This document shows positions 1-9,549 of a stretch of DNA of 64,000 nucleotides, piece by piece (position 1 is the stretch's first letter; each line of letters begins with the position of its first letter). The notes under the pieces were generated by a model. It was not told the origin of the DNA. It saw only the letters and a program-made list of their open reading frames with translations, and ran no database searches. Both the position numbers and the translations under genes were made by a program. The DNA is from Catenaria anguillulae PL171 (Eukaryota; Blastocladiomycota; Blastocladiomycetes; Blastocladiales; Catenariaceae). The stretch spans positions 1-64,000 of the forward strand of contig MCFL01000009.1 of NCBI GenBank assembly GCA_002102555.1, read 5' to 3'.

Positions 1-642
1 GCGGTCGGCGAGGCGGTTGAGGAGGGTGACGTTGCTCATTGTGAATTTGACGTCGGAGGCCGTGGTGGCGAATGGGGATGGGGCCCGCGCGACCGGCAGG
101 ATCAGCCCAGCCGGCGGGATGTCTGCAACCGCAGTGCCCTTCCGGCGCATCTGGGGGGCCTGGGCGTGTGGGATGCCGAGGGCGGAGGTGGCAGCCATGA
201 AGGCGCGAATGGTGAGTGGGCGGGAAGATGCCTCCGTCGGGATGCCCGTGAGCACGCCTTGGTGTGACTTTGCGTGTTCGGTCGGGCCTACGGCCAGCTG
301 CTTGGCGACGAGCACAGGGAACTTGCCTTCGGCGGCTCCGGGAAAGCGGAAGGGGATGTTGGTGGCACACGCCGCCGCCGCTTGTTCGGCCGTGTCAAAG
401 ACCAGGAGATACTCGCGTGAGCCATTGCCGTCTTGACCAGGGATGTGGTAAAAGGCTTGGGCCGCTCTGGGGACACGGATTCACGAAGCAATCCGTCAAG
501 GTTTGAAATGAATGACACACTTCCACAAAAACCAGACGTACGGCGAGAGGCTGCCGATAGCCTCGTTGTTTCTTGATGCCCAAATGATCTCCTGCATTGC
601 GTTCATAAACACCACATTGGACGGGTTCGGCGGCTGAATCAG
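1..642 (-). CDS. Hypothetical protein, 3' part beyond window edge
   Basis: Unrecognised gene on the minus strand that runs off the left edge. Two exons are supported: 521-642 (may extend to an ATG at 735) and 1-466, joined across a 54-bp GT-AG intron (467-520) with phase 2 on both sides. The joined product reads ...SPYVWFLWK / AAQAFYHIPGQDGNG..., followed by a segment that looks folded (REYLLVFDTAEQAAAA) and a stretch rich in Pro and Ala. The frame stays open to base 1. The 5' boundary is uncertain: either an intron acceptor lies just upstream of 642 or the gene starts at 735. I recognise no domain. The balanced composition of the exon 2 protein and the clean splice make a real gene more likely than chance. 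Confidence 0.35.
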
Positions 643-1947
643 CTGTGGGCGTTTCCGTCCAACGCCGCATGTCCGGAGGGGAGCGTCGGGAGGGGAGCGG
701 CGCGGCGGCGACGGCAGAGTTGTTGGACTTGGCAATGCCGAGTAGGTAAGCGAGTATGGATGACAGTATTGCCGGAACTGGGGCGGGGTGATTGCATGGA
801 AGGTATGAGGGACTCAGTAGTCCATCCCAAAAAATCAAACGGATATGGCGGTCGACGTCGCCGATTGTTACACTTTTCATATTGTGAGGAAGCTGGGCTG
901 AACGAATTGGCAGAGCGGTGGTCGTCCCGTAGCCTGCAGAGCACGTCAACGGTTTGCGAATACCGTTTTAGATAAGGTATGCACTGTGCAAGCTGAATGG
1001 GAGACTCGAGAGCGAAAAACAATGGCGGGGTCGACGGCAACGCCCAGTCCAACCAACTCACGTCTCCGATCCAACTCGCAGATCGCAAGTCCAGTTCACC
1101 TCAACTCAACTGAATCCATAAAAGCTCACCATATAATGTTCAGCTGATGCGCAAGCACCGTTGCGACTTGGATTCGCGACATTATTCATATTCATATTGA
1201 TATCATCAGCCTCAATCTGTCCATTCGATTGTGAGCATTGGAGAGCATCAGCCATCTCATCGGCAGTGGGCCTCCGATGTGCTGTGTCCGATCACTGTCC
1301 ATGATCAGCACCCACTGCGTCCTCCATGATTTTGCCGTTACTGGTCGTTGATGGGCGCACGCGCGGACGGAAACAGAATTGAAGGGTGTCATTGAATTTG
1401 GACGACTCTCCCTTTTTTATTGATAGTACTCTCAAGTTGGCATGCCTCCTGTACCACACGCCGTGCCCGATATTCTCCATTTCGCCTCTCGCCAAGGGAT
1501 CATATCACGAGCTCAACACTTGGCGCGTTCATTCTGGTCGCATATGGCGTTTTTCACATGTATCTCGGTCACGCGCCGACGAACGTTTGACTTGCGCAGG
1601 AAGAGGTAGAGCAGAGCGGGGATAGTGGCAAAGCCAATGCCGAGCCTCCAGAGCGGAGCAGCAGGGAGAAACTTTCTTCGTTCATGGTTAATGCGAGCGA
1701 CGGGCACAAAACGTCACAGCGGCTCTTGCTCAATGGTACAAGGAAGATCAGGGTAGCATAGTAGAAAAAATGAAAGCTTGGGAACAGTGTCGGGCCAAAT
1801 GTGTTGCCCGTTTACTGGCCGATTCCATTGGCATGTGTGCTTTTGAAATTGTGCACTGCTTGCGAGGCATTGGCGCATTGTATTTTGAGGCTACAGGATG
1901 ATGTCGCGATGCAAAACCTCGGACACAGCCACAGCGAGTTGCAGCTC
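643..1947. other. Intergenic region with a possible transporter remnant
   Basis: No convincing complete gene. Several overlapping short open frames here share no codon-like composition. The only protein-like signal is the transporter-like fragment at 1513-1707, listed separately. An AT-rich stretch near 1180-1210 is the least GC-rich part. Confidence 0.5.
1513..1707 (-). pseudogene. Possible MFS (phosphate-permease-like) fragment
   Basis: A 64-codon minus-strand open frame contains LWRLGIGFATIPALLYLFLR. This resembles the hydrophobic segment with 'WR..IG.G..PAL..LY.R' that is typical of inorganic phosphate permeases of the major facilitator superfamily. Nothing before or after continues the family, and the next residues (NVRRRVTEIHVKN) are not transporter-like. 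If the match is real, this is a relic of a deleted gene. A chance hydrophobic stretch is the alternative. Confidence 0.25.
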
Positions 1948-3841
1948 TCACATCGAGACCATGGCCAAAACAGTCATGGCAGCAGCAACCAAAGCAACAA
2001 TCACCATGCTCCCACCTGGACGCATTGCACTTGAAGCCTCCTTCTTTTGCACACCAGACACGCCACCCTCTAATCCCTTTTCGGCTGCGTTTGCAGCTGC
2101 CGTCACCTTGACCCAGTCGTCGCCCCCAAGCATGCTGCCAATCTCTTGTACGCTGGCCAAAAAGCCCGCCACCATCTCTCTGCCCACGTTGGCAATCTTG
2201 TCTGCCGGCAAAAGGAACCCACTGGGATCGCTATTGCCTGGGCTCAGCTCGATCGCAAAAGCAAACGGCAGCGCCAACGTCTCGTACGCCCAGTCACTCA
2301 TGCTGCCCGCAGCAACGTAAATGGTGGAGCAAATTTGGCCGGTCGTAAATTGCGCTCCCGCAACTTGCTTGATGGCCGCCGCAGCCTTTGACGACACCCG
2401 CTGCAATGCGTCGCCGTTGGGCAAATTGGTGGAGCACGAAAATGCATGGGGATACATCCACAGCTGCGAGTAAGCGTGCACGTCGTACATGGCGGTCAAT
2501 TGCAGCGACGGAGATGAGCGGAGCGACTGAATCCACGACATCAAGGCCTGCGTTTCCTTTGCGTCGGCGGGACCGGTGCCAGGGAATGTTGGATCACATT
2601 GCGCCGCGTTTGTGCCTGAGGTCGTCGTCGTCGAGTTGCCGTTGGCGTTGTTGCGAGTGGCAGAGCTCCAACGGAATGGCCAGTTCCTGTGCCAGAACGT
2701 GTGTCAGCAGCTTACACCAAGAAAGAACAAGTCCATGGAATGAGTACCTGTTGATGTCGATACCAAGGCACGAAGCGTGGCCAATGGGTTGGCGGTTCTT
2801 GCGCCACTGTCAGACGCAAAGGATATGGCAACAAGTCGGTCAGCAGAACATATGGCGATTCAGACGGGGGAGAGCTCGCACCAATCGGTCCTTATTCATG
2901 CTGTACTCGTAGCCGTCTGGGTTGGCCATCGGCACGAAATGAAACTCGAACGCATCCAGCACTGCCACGGCCCTTGCCGATCCGGAAACCGCCTCTGCAA
3001 CGAGCGAATGGATCGTCATCAAGGTTGAAGACACCGAGCTCCACTCGCGCGCATGCGCTCCGCCGAGTACCATGACGCCAAACCGCTTCTTGCCCGGTGC
3101 GGCAGGCTTGTCCAACCGCCCAACGCGAACGGCCACCAGGTCGCGCTCCTCGTACGTCTTGCCAATCACAGACGTACTCACGAGCTTTGGGTAGGCGGTC
3201 TGTAACTCGTTGAGGTACTCGCCAACCTGCTTGAAAGTCAAAAACGACGAATCAATGCGGAACTGTGCCATCAGGCGCTGATGCGCTGGCGCGTTTGCGT
3301 CCACCTTGGCATCCTTGTCGCTATCAGAAAGCGACACGAGCTGGTGCTGGTCGTCTGCCACCTTGGAAATCAGCTTTGCGACATCAGCCACGAGGACTTG
3401 CGTGCGCGTTCCGGGCGGGAGCACACCTGAAGTCAGTTGCGCGGCCTGCGCGCGCGTGACTCGCAAGTCAATATGACCCGAGCGCAAGGGCGCGACATCG
3501 GACCACAAGTCAATGTGATTGTTGGCAATGAAGCTGGCAAGCGGCTCCGAGGTGGATGGGTTGGCAAACACACGCAAGACTTGGTGGTGCGCGTATTCCG
3601 AGTGAGGCTCCGATTCGGAATCGACGGGCGACTCGGGCGAGGTTTGGGCCAGTGCTGTGCATGAAGCCAGAGCAAAAAGAGTGGTGATGACGGCGAGGAG
3701 AAGGAGGAGAGGGCTGATTGGAGAGCGCGAGCGGCTTGCGCGAGACAGATGAGAGACCGCCTGGTTGAATCACCGCAGTCTGTGAGCAAAAAAAAATGGA
3801 GTAGGCAGTATGGAGAGCACAATGCGAGGACGAACCATCAT
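1948..3841 (-). CDS. Secreted M14A zinc carboxypeptidase (pro-enzyme)
   Basis: Extracellular metallocarboxypeptidase that removes C-terminal residues from peptides. Exons 2882-3760, 2748-2806 and 1948-2686 are firm (introns 2807-2881 and 2687-2747). The signal peptide (ISPLLLLLAVITTLFALAS) has no in-frame ATG, so I infer a short first exon starting at 3841 (intron about 3761-3820); that start is uncertain. Total about 565 aa. Order: signal peptide; M14 propeptide; zinc site HAREW near residue 240; NPDGYEYSMNKDRLWRKNR restored exactly by splicing; DINRNW restored by the second intron; the third zinc His in HAYSQLWMYP; SDWAYE; and the catalytic Glu in AFAIELS near residue 465. The position equal to bovine CPA Ile255 is Ser, so neither classic CPA nor CPB specificity is predicted. 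The C-terminus ends in a hydrophobic tail directly before the stop, suggesting a GPI anchor. Confidence 0.92.
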
Positions 3842-4919
3842 CGAGACTGAGGGAAACAAATGATCAAGTGAGAATACCACTCGTTGGGCTGGGACTGGGG
3901 CCAAGCGGACAAGGCAGAAGAACAAGGCGGAAACAACAATAGTCACCTAGCGTGAACAAATGAAAGAACGAATTGGGGATAGGGGGGAATGGGCAGTCCG
4001 AACTCGAAGCTTCTAGGCCGGGCTGGTCCGTCTATGGGGTCTATTGAATGGAAACTTGGGCGAAGCCGAAAACCGGCTGGGTGCGAGAGGGGCTGTCGAC
4101 GTTGTTGTGTCTAGGCTCGTGTGGACGGTCTTGGGGGAGAATCGTTGCAGTGACGGCAAGGCGCAAAGGTGCATGGGCGGGTTGCATAGAGAGAGCCGTA
4201 GTCTTTTCTTGAAATGTGACGACGGTCGACGTCCCGTTAAACATTCGAGCTGGTGGAAAGTAGCCATGCCAACAATGTCGACAGCTCTGTTGCAATGCAA
4301 TGGGCGAGCGGTTGCCCGAACGGTGGCGGTGCAGCCACACGTCGCACGTGCCAAATTCGATGCAAATCACGGCAATGAGGCGCTTCGATTCGATCACGAA
4401 AAGCACGTGCGATCACAATCCAGATTTGGTCGCCTGGCAGTCGTGTGCCGGCAGTTTGCCTCGCTCGCTCAAGCCGGTCGCTGTGAGCAAAAACACAACA
4501 TTCTGTTCCCATGGACTATTACGCATCAAGAACAAGAGGGTGGTCGGATCTGTGGGTGGCAGCGGCAACAGAACAGAGCCCAAGGAACTGTGAAAGCGCG
4601 CCATCATACAATCCAGAATTTCACTGAACGGAAGGTGAATGCATCTGTATTTGCGATACATGAAGAGAGGGAGGGACAAGGGAAATTGCACGAAAGGGAG
4701 AAAGAGGGAAGCACACAAGAAGAACGGGAAAAAGCAGGACATGAACAAAGCGTGTGTCAAAGAGGATAAGCCAGTGTGACGGCGTGCATGGAAAGGGAGA
4801 GAAAGAGAGTGAATGGGAATGCCGATGGTGGAACAGATGAGCTGGAGAAGTGTTGGCAGAACCAGAAGTGAATCGATACAAATGTGTGGCAAAAAAAAAA
4901 AAAAAGCATGGCAATTGTC
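3842..4919. other. Intergenic region between carboxypeptidase and GH20-like genes
   Basis: No gene supported. A 241-codon plus-strand open frame (4044-4769) is low in hydrophobic residues, shows no domain, and is overlapped by equally long minus-strand frames, so I reject it. A run of 15 A (4891-4905; T on the minus strand) lies just past the stop of the GH20-like gene and probably belongs to its 3' untranslated region. Confidence 0.5.
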
Positions 4920-7134
4920 TCACTGTGATGGTCCGACAACCCACTCTCTGAACCCGTCCACCTCCTTCTTCAACCTCGTGGCATCCACCCCACTACCAAC
5001 CCATCCGTTTGCCCACGCCTTTGCCGCAACCATGTAAATCCAATCGCTCATGCCGCTTTGCTGCGTCAAGTACTGCGACGGTAAATCGACCAGCAGCCCA
5101 CCGCCCACTGCACTTGCAACACCCGACCCGCCACCACCACGCACTGTCACTGACATGGGCGCCACGGACTCCACAGACGCCCCAGCTGGGACCAAGTTGC
5201 GCAAGTATACGACCGCCCCAGTCATTCCCGCAGGTACATCAACCGCCAATCCGGGACTAGCACTTCCTGTCGGCGCAACTACGGGGACAGTCTTGACACC
5301 CGCCAGCCCTTGCACGGGCGTATGTGTCGCGGGATGATAGACAGTCACGTCATCAAACATCCTGCGCCAGTGCTGCACAATCTCTGGCGGCACCTCAACA
5401 GTGTCACCGCCGCCCGCACGCCGCAAACAACTCAAGTACGCTGGACTGAACAGTGAACCGACCATGGCCGCTTTGACATTGCCGCCCAAGCGTGACTTGA
5501 CGTCGGTCCACCACGTGTACTGGGCGTCGCGCGCGGCTTGCATGTGCAGGTTGAGGCCACCACATGTGGTAGGGCCAGTGGGACAAAAGTCGGGGCAGAT
5601 GGAGAGGGCGGGCGAATAGATGGACGCCGAGGAAAAGTCGATTTCTGGCAAGAGTGACACCAGTCGCGAAGATGAGGATGCAATGGTTTCCGCGAGAATG
5701 TTGGACGTCGAGTCGTTGGATGACTGTGCCGTGGCGGGGAGAACGGGCGTGCGGCGTGCAGAGGTAGGCAGCGCATCTTGTGCAAAGTCGGTCGGGAGGC
5801 GAAGGATGAGCGAGTTGAGCTATAACGAAAGCAGACATGTGTCGGTGTCAGTCAGCAAAATGTACAGGATTGGACGACAAATGAAGAAAAAGTCGGATGC
5901 GTACTTTGGCGGCAGCTGCAACCTCGGCAACTCGACTCAAGGACTTGCCCGTAATCCCCGAAAAGCTGCTCGACATGTTGCGCACATCAGCCCACACGCC
6001 ACGCAAACCAGAGGCAGTCACAGCAGCTGGGCGCTGCATTCCCGAATCCATGACCGGCAGCCGATAAACGCATGGTGCGCCGCCAGCCACCATGGATGCC
6101 ACGAGCGTCTCCAAACCGCGAGCAATACCCGATGCTGCCGCGGCAGCGAGCGAGACATTTCGCGTGGTCACGACAAGCTGATACGCTTCGGGTCCGAGGG
6201 TAGACACGAGTGAGGAGTTGATGGAAAGCACAATGCTCGAGACGGATGGGGCATTGGCATCGGGAAACGGTGATCGGCCACAGTCAGAGTATGGAAACAA
6301 GCGTGGGCGGTAGGCACCTGAGAGTGCGGTGAGGCGAGAGCGAACAAGCGGGTCTTGGGTGGATTGGGATATGGAAAGGTCCGCCGAGGGTAAAACAATG
6401 GCCCAGTCAGAGGTGAGCGCTGATGCCGGTGCGGATCCAAGCGTGCGTTGTTGCATAGCGTCAGTTGCCGACGAAGGTACAATCATGGGAACGGGCTTGT
6501 CTCGTAAACGCCGAGGCACAGACGGCGCGTCAGTTGCACCAACATTCGGTACATTTGAGCCATTGCCACTCTTGGATCCACCGTTGCTCGTGCGCAAAAA
6601 CACAAAGTATCCAACAATGATCCCAATACCCAGCGCCAAAAACAACCCGACGGCTCCATAAACCATCCAGCGCTTGCGCAGCGCGCGCTTCTGTTCGCGG
6701 CACTCGTCATGTTGAATCTGGCGAGTCAGCGTGCCCATGTTGAGTTTGGCGGCAATTCTCTCCGGTGCAATCGAGGCCAAGGAAATGGCATTTTGCGGCG
6801 ACGACGCCTCCGAGAATTGGAATGAGGAAGCATTGTGCGGCGACGTCAAGAAGATGGGATTGCCGCCACCAGAGGAGCCCGCAGACCCAGATCCGGGCGA
6901 GAGGGGCGCGGCCAGCGAGTGCACCGAGGGCGCATCGTGCAGGCGAGGAATGGAACCTTGCGTTACAGAGTGCACAGAGACGGCTCCAGTGGTGGGTTGC
7001 GCGTGGGAAGTGAAGTGCTGCTTGCCATCTTGCTGCTCGGTACGGTGAACGTAGTTGGGCGGCGCAGAAATGTTGTTGTGGCTGTTGCTGTTGCTGTTGC
7101 TGTTACTGGTGGTGTTGGTGGTGGGAGTCGACAT
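4920..7134 (-). CDS. Type II membrane protein with degenerate GH20 (beta-hexosaminidase-like) domain
   Basis: 709 aa in two exons (5905-7134 and 4920-5819; phase-0 intron 5820-5904). Residues 1-150 are cytosolic and low complexity (Asn/Ser repeats, then Ser/Gly/Pro). One membrane span at about 156-181 follows a basic RALRKRW stretch, so the rest should face the lumen or exterior. From about 300 the sequence follows family 20 hexosaminidases: SIVLSINSS...EAYQLVVTT...ARGLETLVAS, then GLRGVWADVRNMS (compare RGLLLDVSRHF), then AAAAKLNSLILRLPTDF (compare KMNVLHLHLTDD), then LLPEIDFSSA...P.L..C.....CGGLN (compare PEID.PGH...CG.LN), and near the end SDWIYMVAAKAWANGW...RLKKEVDGFREW. The catalytic HxGGDE Asp-Glu motif and the strand carrying it are absent. 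I infer a catalytically dead lectin-like or scaffold protein. The family assignment is by eye and needs a profile search. Confidence 0.6.
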
Positions 7135-8167
7135 AGTAGCTTGTGATTTGGGTATGGAATTGAGGAGGAGGAGGGAACGGCGTCTAAAGGGTGAGATGAA
7201 GAGTGGTTGGGTGGCAGCAACCCGGCAGGCGCGGCCGGAGGAAGGAGACAGGGCAAGAACGCAGTCGCAGACGGCGGGTAAAGTCTATGATGAAGAGCAG
7301 ATGGACGACGGTGTAGATGGACTGGGTTGCTTCCACGCCGATGAATGCATGTCTGCTTTCCGTGATGCCGTGATACCGTGATACCGTGATACCGTGTTAT
7401 CGTGATGCGAGAGTGCCGAGTGCCGAGATTGAGTGACGGTGGCCCACGAGCTGGTGGTATGTAGGGACGGCAAGTGTCGGTGGTCGGTGGTCGGCGTTGG
7501 CGTTGAAGTCGGCGGCGACGGGTAGGGAAGCTGAGCAGAGTGTGGGCAGGCCGGCTGCGACTTGGATGGACTGTAAAATGTGCGAAGGAACGAGGCAGAG
7601 GCTGAGAGGCAGCGTGACCGGTGGCCGTGAGGAATTTGATGATGCGGGATTGCTGCCAAGCGTTACGGAGCGTTGCCGAGAGTTGAATATGGAGGTCACG
7701 GCGTGATTGGAGCAGCTTCCATGTCTATTGTGATGTACACTATGTACTCACGTTGCCAATGTTTCCATGCTCATGCTGCGGTCCACGGGCGGCAAACAGC
7801 AGCAAGCTGTACGGACTCAAATCGCTCCATCAAGTGGCGCATTCTTGGAAGCTAAAACAATCGGCCACGGCTTGCAATTGCCGCGATCTCTGCGAAATGA
7901 ATGCGCATCGTGATCACTGATCAGCATACAAAACCCTCCATCTTCTCATCACTTCACGCGCATTTCATTGCCGGCTGGGAATTGGAGTATTTACAAAAGC
8001 AGACAGAGGCCAAGGCCGGCAGGTGAACTCTGCACAACGGAATGATATTGATATCAATGGCTACATATCCCAGGGGTCGGTATATTCACACGAAATCACA
8101 TGCTCACACAAACGAAAGAAGCACAAGTGTACATAAGGATGTTCGCACTCCACCACGCCTGCTTCAG
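7135..8167. other. Intergenic region
   Basis: Carries the upstream region of the GH20-like gene and the 3' flank of the small secreted protein gene. Only short open frames without recognisable content are present. It contains the 8-bp tandem repeat at 7362-7408. Confidence 0.5.
7362..7408. repeat. 8-bp tandem repeat
   Basis: About six copies of a unit of the form gtgatacc (three perfect, flanked by variants gtgatgcc, gtgttatc, gtgatgcg). It lies about 230 bp upstream of the ATG of the GH20-like gene. No function is evident. Confidence 0.85.
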
Positions 8168-8767
8168 TTAGCAACGAATGTCGCTGACAAGAATCATGAC
8201 ACACTGGTCGCACTTGGGGAGCTTCTTGGCCCACCACTTGCCGGCATTCTTGACCACGACGGTGGGGTACACACTGCGGGCAGCATCGTACGAAGAGTAT
8301 CCGTTCGAGTTGACGTCAAATCCGTAAATGTCAAAGTTGGCGAACGCGCGACCGTCGTAGTCGTACGTCACAGCGCCATTACGCGGGAAGTTCTATTGGA
8401 AAGAAATGGCACGCACAGCGGTCAGGTTGGCAGGTGCAAAGGGAAGTATGGTCAGACATTGAAATCAACTGCGGACCTTGAAGTAGCAAGTCTTCGTATC
8501 ATAACGGTAGATGGCGCCCATCTTCCCGGCTTGCTGAGCGACCATGGCGCACTCGCGCCAGTCGCCGTTGGCGGCAATCGGGGACTGACCAGCATCGAAG
8601 ACGTAAGGCAGGTCGACGCCTCCTGCAAAGAAGAAGGGCGCAGGGCAGTCTGCACGCTTGGTAAGAGCAGAGGCGACTTGCAAGTTGGACGGGGCAGCCA
8701 ACGCGACAGTAGCCAAGAGAACGGCCACGACAATGGCAAGTGCGGGAAGGGTGCGGGCGATGGACAT
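8168..8767 (-). CDS. Small secreted cysteine-containing protein
   Basis: 171 aa from two exons (8477-8767 and 8168-8392; phase-0 intron 8393-8476). The start at 8767 gives a classic signal peptide (MSIARTLPALAIVVAVLLATVALA), followed by a short pro-region ending in a Kex2-type site (ALTKR/ADCP). The mature protein has about seven Cys, with WRECAMVAQQAG and TKTCYFK spaced as in PAN/Apple-like modules (W.ECA..A..AG...Y...T.TCYFK). The second exon gives a Tyr/Gly-rich segment and ends KCDQCVMILVSDIRC. Inferred role: an extracellular carbohydrate- or protein-binding module, or an effector-type protein. A longer upstream open frame (to 9373) is not needed and lacks a signal. Confidence 0.8.
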
Positions 8768-9549
8768 GGTTATCTGTGGCAGTGGAAAGAAGCAAAGATG
8801 GGTGGAGCGCAATTCAACGAGACGAATGGCACGAGGAGGCCTCAACGTATTTGTATCTGTCCGCCCAATCGCTTGCGCATGGTCCAAGGTGTGCGACGAG
8901 GGACCAGCTGCACGCCAGACCAGAGGTAGGATCTCCCAGGCATGCCACAAATCCGAGCGCGGGAAGTTAGTAATAGCCGGAGCTCCAGATACTGTGAGGG
9001 CATTATTCCGTACGGTTCGGCGCGGCAAAGTTCCCAAGGGTTTCGGGCCGATTCCACAATTTGTTGCGGTGCCCCGTGAGGATCTCTTGCGTCTGGTGGA
9101 AATGGCGCTTGGTTGGTCGAGGAGCACGGTCAACACTCGTTTCAATCCCTCTTTTGCTCGTGTGAGTGTGAGACATGACGGATCTATTTCCGCATGGTAA
9201 ATACATTCTTCGAAAGTTCTTGCGCTCGCGGCGCGGAACCTCTTTCTCAGTCCCGGGCAAGTATGGCTTGTGTTGGTTGGGGTTGGGCCGGAAAAAACTT
9301 CGCACTTGGATACCGTACCTACCAAAATTTGACCACGAGAAATGGCATGCCGCTGCGCACGCAAAAGCGGCACCCATATATTGATCTATTTGCACTTCCT
9401 CTGCACGGTAAACCGCTCACGAGTTGCCGACTCTGCTTTGACGCGTCAAGACTCCATGGCGCGAATGCGCATGCATGATCCATATTCGTTCCCATGTCAG
9501 AGAATTTTCAGAAATCCGTCATTAGACTCCATGCAATAGACAAAAAAGA
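8768..9549. other. Divergent promoter region
   Basis: Lies between the minus-strand small secreted protein gene and the plus-strand ADAM gene, so it holds both promoters. Open frames on both strands are short and mutually overlapping. No motif stands out. Confidence 0.5.

Noticed and set aside
4044..4769. 241-codon plus-strand open frame
   Set aside because: No domain, no signal peptide, unbalanced composition, and equally long frames on the opposite strand; located in an intergenic gap.
8465..9373. Long N-terminal extension of the small secreted protein frame
   Set aside because: The internal ATG at 8767 gives a perfect signal peptide, while the upstream part has none and is Arg/Cys-rich.
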